DNA of 64,000 nucleotides from Pseudoalteromonas aurantia 208 (GTDB lineage: Bacteria > Pseudomonadota > Gammaproteobacteria > Enterobacterales > Alteromonadaceae), in contig NZ_AQGV01000014.1 of NCBI RefSeq assembly GCF_014858725.1, forward strand, positions 248,001 to 312,000, written 5' to 3'. A program made the position numbers and the translations under genes. Below, piece by piece: positions 55,252-64,000 of this stretch. Every line of letters begins with the position of its first letter. Positions within the stretch are counted from its first letter, which is position 1. The notes beneath the pieces were generated by a model. The model did no database searches. It was not told the DNA's origin and saw only the letters and a list, made by a program, of their open reading frames with translations.

Positions 55252-57384
55252 TTAAGAGTTATTCTCCATTGGTTCTTCCTCAATTTTATACTTTTTCAAT
55301 TTAATTTCGCGATCGGCCGATGCAATAGTTTCCCGTCGGTGCGCAATTATCACTCGTGTGATTTTTAATCGAGATACCGCTTCATTAATATCTGACTCTA
55401 AACTGGTGTCTAAATGACTGGTTGCTTCGTCCATAAAAAGAATTTTCGGATCTTTATAAAGAGCACGTGCTAATATAATTCTTTGCTTTTGACCACCAGA
55501 TAAGCTCGACCCCATATCGCCAATTAAACTATCATACCCCATTGGCATCGCACTAATATCATCATGAATGGCAGCCAAATCAGCACAATACACAACACGT
55601 TCCATATCAATAGGTGTATCAAAGAAAGCGATATTGTCTGCAACTGAGCCGGATAAAAGTTCATCATCTTGCATCACAGCTGATATTTGTTGTCGGTATT
55701 GACGTGCCCCAATCTGATCTAGTGGTACACCATCAATCAACACTTCACCACTTTTGGCTTGGTTCAAGCCAAGCATGATTTTTAACAACGTCGATTTACC
55801 GCAACCAGAAGGGCCGGTGATCGCAACAGATTCACCAGCTTGAATTGTTAAATTAAGTTTATTGAGCACATTAGCTGTTGCATCCGAGTACGCAAAGCTC
55901 ACATTCTTAATCTCAATATTCCCTTCTATTTTATGCGTTTTCGTTTGATCTGGTTGCAACTCTTCTTTTTCAGTCAGTGCAATGTCTGCTATACGATCAA
56001 AATGTAAACCGAGCATTTTGAACTCAATAAGCTTTTCAATAAGATTCGCCGTTTTATCCATAAATTGGCGCTTATACGACATAAATGCAAATAGCATCCC
56101 CGTACTAAAGCCCCCTTGGATCACTAAATGTGCCGCCAAGTAAACAACAACAATGTTTTCAATACCAAACAGTGCGCGGTTAATCGCATCATAACCAATT
56201 TGAAAGTTACCTAAGCGTATATTCTGGTTAATTGCTTTAGCGTAACGATTTTGCCACTGTCCTTCGCGTTTAACTTCTGAGCCAAACAGCTTTATGGTTT
56301 GAATACCGCGAACCGTTTCCATAAAGTTAGAGTTTTCTTCAGCTCGCGCCATTATTTCTTGCTCGCTAATAGTACGAAACGGTTTGTACATCGCCATTCG
56401 AACTAATGCATAAGCAATTACAGCCACTAATACCACCAGCGATAACATCGGACTATAAAAGAAGATCATTGCCAATGTTATAATTGCCATTAAACCGTCA
56501 ATGATTGCTTCTATTACACCCGTAGTCAGTAATTGCTTCACTTGTTGCAATGAGCCAAATCGAGAAACCACATCACCCATATGACGTGTTTCAAAATAAG
56601 ATAAGGGTAACCTTACTAAATGATGAAATAAGTTTGCGCCTAGTTGAATATTCATCTGATTACCAAAGTGTAACAAGGTAAAGCCCCGCAAGACATTCGT
56701 TGCGATTTCGAAAACCATGACCAGACAAAAGCCAACAGCGAGTACCGTTAATAGCGATGTATCACCAGTCAGTACCACATCATCGATGACCAACTGAATA
56801 TAGTAAGGTGCCGCCAGCGTGAACACTTGCAGTAGCATTGATAACGCAAATATTAAAAATAATGACCTTTTTAAACCAGTTATCCGACTCCAAAAGTCTG
56901 AAAATTTCAAAGAAGGTTTCGCTTCTTTTTTTTCAAATTGCTTCGTGGGCGTCAATTCAAGTGCAATACCCGTAAAATGATTCGACGCTTCTTTTAAGGT
57001 AAATGTTTTTTCGCCGGAAGCAGGGTCATGAATAACGATTCTTTTCTCATTGGCTTTTTTTAACACCACAAAGTGATTCATATCCCAGTGCAATATACAA
57101 GGTGTCTGAAGTGCATCTAAATCTTCTAACTCAATCCGTAGAGGCCTTGATGTTAACTCAAGTTTCTCCGCAAACTGCATGATGTCAAGCAGTGTCGCTC
57201 CCTCCATGGAAATGCAAAACCTCTGCCTGAGGGAAATTAAGTCACTTTCATAGCCATGATAGGCAGCAACCATTGCCAAACTAGCAAGACCACACTCTGC
57301 CGCTTCTGATTGTAAAATTATGGGAAGTGATTTCCTTGACCAAAACTGTAGCTTTGCTACAGGCGCTTCGTCTTCAATATGCAT
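55252..57384 (-). CDS. Peptidase C39-containing ABC exporter
   Basis: This 710-residue protein has an N-terminal C39 peptidase domain with Cys31 (AAECGLA), His104 (DMNHFVVL) and Asp120 (VIHDPA), so the protease should be active on double-glycine leaders. Then come about six membrane segments (170-440) and an ATPase with Walker A GPSGCGKSTL, signature LSGGQKQRI and Walker B ILFMDEATSHLD. Such transporters cut the leader peptide while exporting bacteriocins and lanthipeptides. It is 33 bp after the HlyD-like gene and upstream of lanC, so it should export the modified peptide of this locus. Confidence 0.93.
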   Translation of the reverse strand: MHIEDEAPVAKLQFWSRKSLPIILQSEAAECGLASLAMVAAYHGYESDLISLRQRFCISMEGATLLDIMQFAEKLELTSRPLRIELEDLDALQTPCILHWDMNHFVVLKKANEKRIVIHDPASGEKTFTLKEASNHFTGIALELTPTKQFEKKEAKPSLKFSDFWSRITGLKRSLFLIFALSMLLQVFTLAAPYYIQLVIDDVVLTGDTSLLTVLAVGFCLVMVFEIATNVLRGFTLLHFGNQMNIQLGANLFHHLVRLPLSYFETRHMGDVVSRFGSLQQVKQLLTTGVIEAIIDGLMAIITLAMIFFYSPMLSLVVLVAVIAYALVRMAMYKPFRTISEQEIMARAEENSNFMETVRGIQTIKLFGSEVKREGQWQNRYAKAINQNIRLGNFQIGYDAINRALFGIENIVVVYLAAHLVIQGGFSTGMLFAFMSYKRQFMDKTANLIEKLIEFKMLGLHFDRIADIALTEKEELQPDQTKTHKIEGNIEIKNVSFAYSDATANVLNKLNLTIQAGESVAITGPSGCGKSTLLKIMLGLNQAKSGEVLIDGVPLDQIGARQYRQQISAVMQDDELLSGSVADNIAFFDTPIDMERVVYCADLAAIHDDISAMPMGYDSLIGDMGSSLSGGQKQRIILARALYKDPKILFMDEATSHLDTSLESDINEAVSRLKITRVIIAHRRETIASADREIKLKKYKIEEEPMENNS

Positions 57385-57417
57385 TATAAGCCGCCTTTAT
57401 TCTCATTTTTATACAGC

Positions 57418-58662
57418 TTACAGCTGACCTTGAATACTAAATACTGGGTCAAATAACCATCGCAATAATGACCGCTCTTCTATAATAACATCAGCATCCA
57501 ACATCATTCCTGGGCGCAACGCTGATGATTTACCATACGCTTGCACCTGTTGCTCATGCAGCGATACCACGACTCTATAAGCAGGATCGGTTATGATGCC
57601 TGGCGTATTTGTTTCATCAGGCAGTATAACGCTATTGCTGACCTCAATAATTTCCCCATCATAAACCCCAAACTTTTCATAAGGAAATGCGTGATAGCGT
57701 AAGCGTGTAAGTTGCCCCTCATTAACAAAACCAAATGCCGAAGTTGGTACAAAGATCACCGCCTGCATCTTACTGTTTTCAGGCAAAACAGACAGTAAAT
57801 TTTGGCCTTCAGCGACATTTTTACCTACTTTTGCCAATAACCCACTAACAATGCCAGCTTTTGGTGAGCGTAGCTCCCCTAACCGTTGCTGCTCTATCGA
57901 GGAGAGTTGTATTTGTAAATCCGCTTTTTGTGACAGTAACTGTGACAATCGATTACTCTGCTCCAGAGGAAGCTTCGTAAGTTGATTGTCTAACTGCTCA
58001 ATTTGGCTTTGTAACGATAAGCGCTCAGACTTAATGCTTGAAGCTTGTTGTTTTAATGAAAGTAAGGTATCTCGTTGGCGTTGTAATTCTAATTCTGAAA
58101 TATACCCAGTACCTTTTAACGTACTAATCTGAGTGACCATTTGTTCATTCAACTTTAAGCGCTCAGAAAACGTACTCGCCTGTAAATCTAGTTCAACTAG
58201 TCGAGCTACTGCAACACGCTTCTGTTGGGAAAGTTCATTAATATCAAGCTTATCTTGAAGGTTTTGTTTTTGTAACTGTTGCTCCAAGCTTTGCAACTGA
58301 AAGCTATACTGATTCAATAATGCCTGATTTAGCTCCACGGCATGTTTACTGTGCTTAGCCGAGGCAATACGTAAAATAGGGGCATCTTTAGCAACATACT
58401 CCCCCTCTTTCACCAAAATTTCTGAGATAACCCCTGTTTGAGATGCTTTTAATCTTAATAGCCCCGTATTGGGTTCAATCACCCCTGACACCCGTTCTTT
58501 ACGGGTATATTTACCAATGGATAGAAAGCATAAACTGATCACGACAACAGTAAGGATGAGCATTGTCAGAGTTTTAAAAACCGGTGGCTGAACGAGTGAC
58601 ACAGCACCTTCGAGTCGGTGCTGTTTATTTTCCATTACCTCTTTGCGAAATAGATTTTCCAT
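57418..58662 (-). CDS. HlyD-family membrane fusion protein
   Basis: This 414-residue protein starts LFRKEVMENKQHRLEGAVSLVQPP, typical of the adaptors that pair with C39 ABC exporters, has one membrane segment (MLILTVVVISLCFLSIG, about 33-50), a lipoyl-like half (GVISEILVKEGEYV), a long coiled coil (about 110-260) and the second lipoyl half (LRSPKAGIVSGLLAKVGKNV). It links the ABC exporter to an outer-membrane channel. It is the first gene of the lanthipeptide operon; no TolC gene is next to it. Confidence 0.92.
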   Translation of the reverse strand: MENLFRKEVMENKQHRLEGAVSLVQPPVFKTLTMLILTVVVISLCFLSIGKYTRKERVSGVIEPNTGLLRLKASQTGVISEILVKEGEYVAKDAPILRIASAKHSKHAVELNQALLNQYSFQLQSLEQQLQKQNLQDKLDINELSQQKRVAVARLVELDLQASTFSERLKLNEQMVTQISTLKGTGYISELELQRQRDTLLSLKQQASSIKSERLSLQSQIEQLDNQLTKLPLEQSNRLSQLLSQKADLQIQLSSIEQQRLGELRSPKAGIVSGLLAKVGKNVAEGQNLLSVLPENSKMQAVIFVPTSAFGFVNEGQLTRLRYHAFPYEKFGVYDGEIIEVSNSVILPDETNTPGIITDPAYRVVVSLHEQQVQAYGKSSALRPGMMLDADVIIEERSLLRWLFDPVFSIQGQL

Positions 58663-58758
58663 AACTCTACTGCAGACCTTTTAATTATTGTTAATTTTTG
58701 ATTAACTCACAGTAATGTACCATTTTGCCTAGAAGAAAGGAACACGCTTAAACAGATG

Positions 58759-58786
58759 AAGTGAAGGCCAATATGCACCTTCACTT
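58759..58786 (-). terminator. Hairpin after glmU
   Basis: AAGTGAAGG and CCTTCACTT form a 9-bp perfect stem with a 10-nt loop, 10 bp after the glmU stop on the minus strand. The T run after it is weak. It lies between glmU and the HlyD gene start. Confidence 0.6.
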
Positions 58787-58796
58787 TGCGTAATTT

Positions 58797-60161
58797 TTAC
58801 GATTTATTTTTAACAGGTCTTTGCCAACCATTTAAATTCCGCTGCTTAGAACGTGCAACTGCCAGCTGGTCATCATCTACATTTGCCGTGATGACTGAGC
58901 CTGCACCAATTGTAGCCAACTTACCTATTTCAATCGGCGCAACTAACGATGAATTTGAGCCAATAAAGGCATTATCACCAATAATGGTCTTTGACTTATT
59001 CACACCATCATAGTTACAAGTTATTGTACCAGCCCCTATATTGACCTTTTCACCCACCTCAGCATCACCCAAATATGTCAAGTGATTCGCTTTTGAACCT
59101 TTACCCAGACGCGTTTTCTTCATCTCAACAAAGTTTCCAACATGAGAATCTTCATCCATCACCGCCCCCGGACGCAAGCGCGCAAAAGGCCCCAACGTAC
59201 AGTAGGCCGCAACCTGCGCATCTTCAATCAATGTGTTCGCTTTAATCACAACATTGTCACCAATACTGCAATCTTTTAAAACACAATTAGGGCCAATTAC
59301 CACATTATCACCAAGTGTAACTGTCCCTTCAAATATCACATTAATATCGATATGAATATCTTCACCTGTAGAAACGACGCCTCGCACGTCGACACGAGCA
59401 GGATCAGCTAAAGTTGCACCGCCAAGCATTAACTTTTCTGCCTGCCAAGATTGGTATGCTCTCTCTAACGCAGCCAATTGGACTCGATTGTTTGCACCTT
59501 CTACTTCCATGGGATCATCAGGTTGAGCTGAAGATATTTCAACACCTTCATTGTGTGCCATTGCCACAATATCTGTGAGGTAATACTCACCTTGTGCGTT
59601 GTTATTCGATAAATTTGATAACCACTTTTTCAATAGCCGACCATTCGCCGCCATTATTCCGGTGTTAATCTCTGTAATTTGTAGCTGTTCAGCGGTGGCA
59701 TCTTTTTGCTCTACAATACCCACCAATTTTCCGTTGTCTCGTAACATCCTGCCATAGCCATTTGGGTTATCTAAATTGACGGTTAATACCGCTAACCCTT
59801 CTGAAGGTGTAGCCGCGAGCAGACGTTCTAATGTAGAACGCTTTGTTAAAGGCACATCACCATACAAAACCAATACAATATCATCATCATTAATGTGTGG
59901 TGTAGCAACAGCAACTGCATGGCCTGTTCCCAGCTGCTCTTCTTGAAGGACCCAGTTTACATCATTACTTGCTAGCGCTAATTGTAATTGTTCACCACCA
60001 TGACCGAACACTAAATTTGTCGCACGAGCGCCCATTGCAACAGCATTATCAATAACATGCTGTACCATTGGTTTTCCTGCTATTGAGTGTAAAACTTTTG
60101 GGAGTTTAGAGCGCATGCGAGTGCCTTTACCCGCAGCCAAGATAATTGAAGTTAGTGCCAT
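58797..60161 (-). CDS. glmU: Bifunctional UDP-GlcNAc pyrophosphorylase / glucosamine-1-phosphate acetyltransferase
   Basis: The ATG at 60161 is used (MALTSIILAAGKGTRMRS; AAGGA upstream); the frame is open to 60167 with a GTG. About 454 residues, the usual length. The N-terminal uridyltransferase has LAAGKGTRM, QEEQLGTGHAV, VLYGDVPL and NGYGRMLRD; the C-terminal left-handed beta-helix acetyltransferase has GPFARLRPG, NFVEMKKTRLG, HLTYLGDAEVG and GAGTITCNYDG. It makes UDP-GlcNAc for peptidoglycan and lipopolysaccharide. A housekeeping gene, which bounds the lanthipeptide locus on the right. Confidence 0.97.
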   Translation of the reverse strand: MALTSIILAAGKGTRMRSKLPKVLHSIAGKPMVQHVIDNAVAMGARATNLVFGHGGEQLQLALASNDVNWVLQEEQLGTGHAVAVATPHINDDDIVLVLYGDVPLTKRSTLERLLAATPSEGLAVLTVNLDNPNGYGRMLRDNGKLVGIVEQKDATAEQLQITEINTGIMAANGRLLKKWLSNLSNNNAQGEYYLTDIVAMAHNEGVEISSAQPDDPMEVEGANNRVQLAALERAYQSWQAEKLMLGGATLADPARVDVRGVVSTGEDIHIDINVIFEGTVTLGDNVVIGPNCVLKDCSIGDNVVIKANTLIEDAQVAAYCTLGPFARLRPGAVMDEDSHVGNFVEMKKTRLGKGSKANHLTYLGDAEVGEKVNIGAGTITCNYDGVNKSKTIIGDNAFIGSNSSLVAPIEIGKLATIGAGSVITANVDDDQLAVARSKQRNLNGWQRPVKNKS

Positions 60162-60413
60162 GAACACTTGATCCTTTTAAAATAAAATATGAGCCAATGA
60201 AACTGGCAGCTATAGTTTGCTTTTTTACGATAGCAACCAACATTTCTTATTAATCGTATTGTAACGCTCTTCATTCTAATTGGTAAGTGCTGCTGCAAAT
60301 TGGATATATTTTGCTATATAAAGTGTAGATAGATATGGTCCTTAAATACATACGTCGCTTTACAGTGACTCTATGTCTATAGCGAGTACCAGCCCCCGCT
60401 GCATCCCATTGTG

Positions 60414-60962
60414 CTATAAATTGCAGTGTTCTTTATCGAAAAAAGAGACAAGTGCATCCTGCTTACTTAATTTATCTAGCAAATTGAAACTTCTCTGATC
60501 TAAATTACTCGAAATTAAAAGCTTACTTTCTTTTATTTCATCGACGTGAAATTGCCATTGCTCTGAACTGTCGCAAAACCATAAACTGGAGCCTGGTGCA
60601 ATCATCGGATCATCGGACTCAATCGATGTTTGATATTTTCCTAATACTGTGTACGAAGTCACAATAAATAACAACTGACCTTCAGAGAGTGAATGCCCAG
60701 TATTAAGTTCTTTATTTATGAACTCAACATATCCATCCGTTTTAGCATGAAGGCGCCTTGTATTTTGTTCCGATTTCACAGCATATTCTAATAAACTTTG
60801 CCCTTTCTTAACGCCACTCCCTACATATAGAACTTCTTTGTTTACAACCGCTCCCGTCTCCCTTGCATAATAGAAATCACTTGCGGGTACCTGCAGTTCT
60901 AGCTTTCCATAGAGTGAACCAGCCATAACAGATAAGAAAAGCGGCATACTTATAATATTCAA
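60414..60962 (-). CDS. Small biotinyl-lipoyl-like exported protein
   Basis: This 182-residue protein begins with a hydrophobic stretch (IISMPLFLSVMAGSLYG) and has the lipoyl-hairpin pattern of HlyD-like adaptors (VLYVGSGVKKGQSLLEY, then LHAKTDGYVEFINKELNTGHSLSEGQLLFIV). It lacks the coiled coil and the beta-barrel of a full adaptor, so it looks like a truncated or minimal membrane-fusion-like protein. Role unknown; glmU separates it from the lan transport genes. Confidence 0.55.
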   Translation of the reverse strand: MNIISMPLFLSVMAGSLYGKLELQVPASDFYYARETGAVVNKEVLYVGSGVKKGQSLLEYAVKSEQNTRRLHAKTDGYVEFINKELNTGHSLSEGQLLFIVTSYTVLGKYQTSIESDDPMIAPGSSLWFCDSSEQWQFHVDEIKESKLLISSNLDQRSFNLLDKLSKQDALVSFFDKEHCNL

Positions 60963-61099
60963 TCGTTAATTTCCTTGTACTTTTGTAACTGCTTCATCGT
61001 TTAAAAACGACGTTATATTCCTCCAAACATGTGTTAGCTAGGAGTCTCTTTGGGGAAACCTGCCCTTTTCAGTATCGCTTCTCTTCACTTTAGTTATTT

Positions 61100-61934
61100 G
61101 TGGTCCCTTTATTCACATCATCCACAATAAGCAATATTGACTTTGCATCGAAGGTCGGTTTAATAAGTCACTTCTTTATCTTTTTCGTTCTCAATGCCAG
61201 TTTCATCACGCTATGCCTTGTTATTATTATTGGTCAGGTGCCACATCAAAACTTAGTTCGGATTTTTTACCGTCTGAGTAATGGTGTCGGTATTCGTACC
61301 ACCCGCTATACGCTGTGTTTGCTTTGCATCTAAGGTCGGTTCAATAAGTAGCTTCTTTATCTTTTTCGTTCTCAGTGTCAATTTCATCACGTTATGCCTT
61401 GTTATTATTGTTGTTCGGGTGTCACATCAAAATTTAGTTCGGATTTTTTACCGTCTGAGTAATGGTGTCGGTATTCGTACCACCCGCTATACGCTGTGTT
61501 TGCTTTGCATCTAAAGTCGGTTCAATAAGTAGCTTCTTTATCTTTTTCGTTCTCAGTGTCAATTTCATCACGTTATGCCTTGTTATTATTGTTGTTCGGG
61601 TGTCACATCAAAATTTAGTTCGGATTTTTTACCGTCTGAGTAATGGTGTCGGTATTCGTACCACCCGCTATACGCTGTGTTTGCTTTGCATCTAAAGTCG
61701 GTTCAATAAGTAGCTTCTTTATCTTTTTCGTTCTCAGTGTCAATTTCATCACGTTATGCCTTGTTATTATTGTTGTTCGGGTGTCACATCAAAATTTAGT
61801 TCGGATTTTTTACCGTCTGAGTAATGGTGTCGGTATTCGTACCACCCGCTATACGCTGTGTTTGCTTTGCATCTAAAGTCGGTTCAATAAGTAGCTTCTT
61901 TATCTTTTTCGTTTTCAGTGTCAGTTTCATCATG
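61100..61934. repeat. About 4.6 tandem copies of a 181-bp repeat
   Basis: Copies start at 61100 (clearly diverged), 61281, 61462 and 61643, with a partial copy from 61824 to about 61934. Copies 2-4 are almost identical. Each full copy holds a 77-codon plus-strand frame running into the next copy; as 181 is not a multiple of 3, the frames shift from copy to copy. No ribosome-binding site precedes the ATGs, so I do not annotate genes here. Confidence 0.9.
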
Positions 61935-63026
61935 TTTTTATTCTCGTAATTTATATGTTGCTGCTTTGTGAGTAACTACAGATTAAACAATTTCACTGTT
62001 TTTAGGTAATTATAAAACCTTATATATCACCCATAATATTTATCACAAGCAATTGATTTGTATACTTAAATGACAAAGTTCGCTTTTGATAATATTGAAA
62101 AGTCATTTCACACCTAAAATTATTTCCATCAACTTTAAAAATAACCCTTATTTATATGCCTTACCACAACTGCAAAGTGCTTCATAAGATACGACTGAAT
62201 ATCAACCAGTAGAAAAACTCAACAAGCTTGCACAAATAAAGTAATGTATCGCATGAAATTAACGAGTACGTATAGAGGGAAAGTGCAAACTGATGGGCGT
62301 ATAAGTGTAAATTAATTATCATAAATTGCTTTTACGCTGCACAATGACTTTCATGCCACTCAAAAAGGCTGTCACTCAGTCACAAGCCCAATGACTGTTT
62401 AATAACAAAGTAATGAAGTGTAGATTTACTCGGTGCAGTAGTAAGGGGACAATAGTAAGTATGTCATATTCCCTGCCACATATTTTCATTTAGAAAGGGA
62501 TATCAGATTGACCAAGCTTTCTGGGGAAGAGTCGTTGTTTGATGTTATTTAGTAGAGCAATGGGTTAGGCTTTCACACACCGTATCAAATATTACGTCAT
62601 AGACCTTGCAAATAAGCATCATATAAATTCAATACTCAGTACTTAAAATAGAATTATTCAAACTCTTAGCTATTTGTAAATAGGTACTCTTCAGCTTGGT
62701 TCTACAAAAAACACAGAAATAAAACACCGCAAATCTCATGTTTCTGCCAAACAGTATGTAAACACGTTCTACACAATGTGCGAGCAGAGTATTTATCAAG
62801 AAACGTGTAGACAAGAGTTTATCGAAGAGAATGAATACAAATCGATGCTATAACAAACAAAGCGCTATGTTACCCACCTGAGAGCACAACCTCCTTCTCT
62901 TAACATACTGAAAGTAACCAGCCTAAGGTTGAAGTTTATTAAGGGTGCTCTCACTGGTAGAATTTATCAAGATACCATCAAGTCATATCAGTAATTTTTA
63001 AGTCATCTAGATACGAAAAGGTTATT
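61935..63026. other. Gene-free region
   Basis: Nearly 1.1 kb of AT-rich DNA between the tandem repeat and the next gene. The only frame above 60 codons (minus strand, 62814-62629) has no ribosome-binding site and no recognisable features. I see no tRNA, clear terminator or mobile element. Confidence 0.5.
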
Positions 63027-64000
63027 TCACTTAAGCGCTATTTTTAGTAACTGGTTCTCTGATACCGTAATAATATCCAGTAGGATATTGCCATTTATCT
63101 CAGAGTATTGAACACCACCGATGACTGAACCGGGATTATATAGCTCCTCTATACTCTCAGGGTCATCACGGTTGATTTTATATACCTTTTCTCCATCAGA
63201 ATAATAAATATTGCCGTGACCTACAGTAATAGAATGCTTGTACTTTGCTTGAGGTAATTCATATTGCTCTATTTGCTCTCCAGAGAATATATCATAGAGC
63301 ACAATTTTATCATTCGATGAGAGTGAAACCAAAGTAGACTCATTTAAATGGCCAATCCATAAAGACGTTAAGGCTGGAACCTCTACTTTCTTTTTATCAA
63401 TAATTGAATATCTAAATGTTTTGCTTTTTATTTTTTTATCACTAACAACAACAAAGCCTATTTGTTCTTTGCCAAGGAACTCGGCAGAAATAACGGTGCC
63501 TTCAGTACGAATAGTATCGACTAACCGTAATGTTTTGTAATCATACAGCTCTATTTTGTCAGCGTGTTGCAACAAAAGTTGTTCCGTATCGTAATTATAA
63601 CGAATTGCGCTAAGGCGCCCTTTAGGGATTTGAAGTGGTTGCCGTTCATTGCTGCTTTTTTGTGTAAAGCTAATGAAGCTCTCACTGCCTCGTCGTGTTA
63701 AAAATAAGTACCCATCATCAACTTCTATTCCTGAGCGATCTTCATAATCACTTTCATCCACAATACTAACGTCATTGGTTTGCAAATTAAATTGATGGAT
63801 ATCTCTCAAAAAAGGATAACTGACTAGTAATAACGAATCTTTATCGAACGCTTGAAAGCTGGCATAGGTTTTATCTGTTTCTAATTCAACAATACTATGT
63901 ATCTTGCGATTAAATAAATCATATTCATAAACAATATTTTCAGTATTATCTAGCCAAACCAACATTCCTGATGGTTCATCATAAGTAACAGCCCATATTC
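63027..64000 (-). CDS. Beta-propeller-like protein, 5' part outside window
   Basis: The frame is open from the window edge to the stop at 63027; the first ATG inside (63965) is not the real start, since upstream codons stay open to 64000. About 324 residues of short repeated beta-strand units (LFLTRRGSESF, LSAIRYNYDTEQLLLQHADKIELYDY, NDKIVLYDIFSGEQ, GNIYYSDGEKVYKINRD) look like a beta-propeller. The ending NILLDIITVSENQLLKIALK recalls the C-terminal sensor domains of CadC/ToxR-type membrane regulators common in this group; the DNA-binding part would be off the edge. That identification is tentative. Confidence 0.6.
   Translation of the reverse strand, partial: IWAVTYDEPSGMLVWLDNTENIVYEYDLFNRKIHSIVELETDKTYASFQAFDKDSLLLVSYPFLRDIHQFNLQTNDVSIVDESDYEDRSGIEVDDGYLFLTRRGSESFISFTQKSSNERQPLQIPKGRLSAIRYNYDTEQLLLQHADKIELYDYKTLRLVDTIRTEGTVISAEFLGKEQIGFVVVSDKKIKSKTFRYSIIDKKKVEVPALTSLWIGHLNESTLVSLSSNDKIVLYDIFSGEQIEQYELPQAKYKHSITVGHGNIYYSDGEKVYKINRDDPESIEELYNPGSVIGGVQYSEINGNILLDIITVSENQLLKIALK

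Noticed and set aside
61100..61876. Four overlapping 77-codon plus-strand frames in the tandem repeat
   Set aside because: They arise from the repeat, shift frame from copy to copy, and have no ribosome-binding site; annotated as a repeat only.
61100..61934. Integron attC array or CRISPR array
   Set aside because: No attC-like core sites (GTTRRRY) and the unit is a 181-bp direct tandem repeat without spacers, so neither fits.
62629..62814. Minus-strand 61-codon frame
   Set aside because: No ribosome-binding site, no motif, AT-rich surroundings; chance frame.

Overview
The window reads as part of a marine gammaproteobacterial chromosome, most likely Pseudoalteromonas or a close relative. The clues are low GC, several TonB-dependent outer-membrane proteins, a LytTR regulator, a PepSY-type iron-uptake set and a large NRPS-PKS locus. 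The genus is an inference from gene style; there is no rRNA or other marker gene.

Positions 1-34800, minus strand, hold a lipopeptide-type NRPS-PKS locus transcribed right to left. Its main operon starts with a 78-residue protein (34782), then a type II thioesterase, a TolC-like channel, a large lipoprotein, an HPPD-like VOC enzyme, a fatty acyl-AMP ligase with carrier, NRPS C-A-PCP, an ABC exporter, NRPS C-A-PCP-C-A-PCP, a hybrid C-A-PCP-KS-AT-KR-ACP, a short degenerate NRPS, and a TauD-type oxygenase followed by a strong terminator (3221-3261). Every assembly enzyme after the ligase begins with a TubC-type docking domain. The three main upstream NRPS proteins end in a shared EExxF tail and the last one lacks it, so the order appears written in the protein ends. 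By-eye specificity codes suggest acyl, then a residue chosen by an odd A domain (Gly for the usual Asp235), a Phe-like residue (probably epimerised by the next C domain), an Asn-like residue, an unassigned residue, then a malonate reduced to a beta-hydroxy unit. No thioesterase domain is fused to the line. Left of the terminator lie a second Fe/2-oxoglutarate oxygenase and a truncated NRPS gene whose C domain has lost its HH motif.

Positions 35500-45000, plus strand, hold a ParB-like DNA-binding protein preceded by palindromes, a membrane LytTR regulator that seems to use an AUU start, a TonB-receptor-like barrel with a UUG start, and a TonB receptor with a Fur-box-like site followed by two small membrane proteins and a PepSY protein (iron uptake). 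Positions 45000-50330 hold a choice-of-anchor-I-like lipoprotein, an MltD-like transglycosylase, a membrane protein, a GH24 lysozyme and a small exported protein.

Positions 50400-58700, minus strand, hold a second peptide locus: HlyD-like adaptor, C39 peptidase-ABC exporter, LanC cyclase and full-length LanB dehydratase, ended by a perfect 18-bp hairpin. This is a class I lanthipeptide-type system with a double-glycine export system, but no precursor peptide gene is visible in the window.

Positions 58700-64000 hold glmU, a small lipoyl-like exported protein, about 4.6 copies of a 181-bp tandem repeat, roughly 1 kb without a recognisable gene, and the 3' part of a beta-propeller-like protein cut by the window edge.
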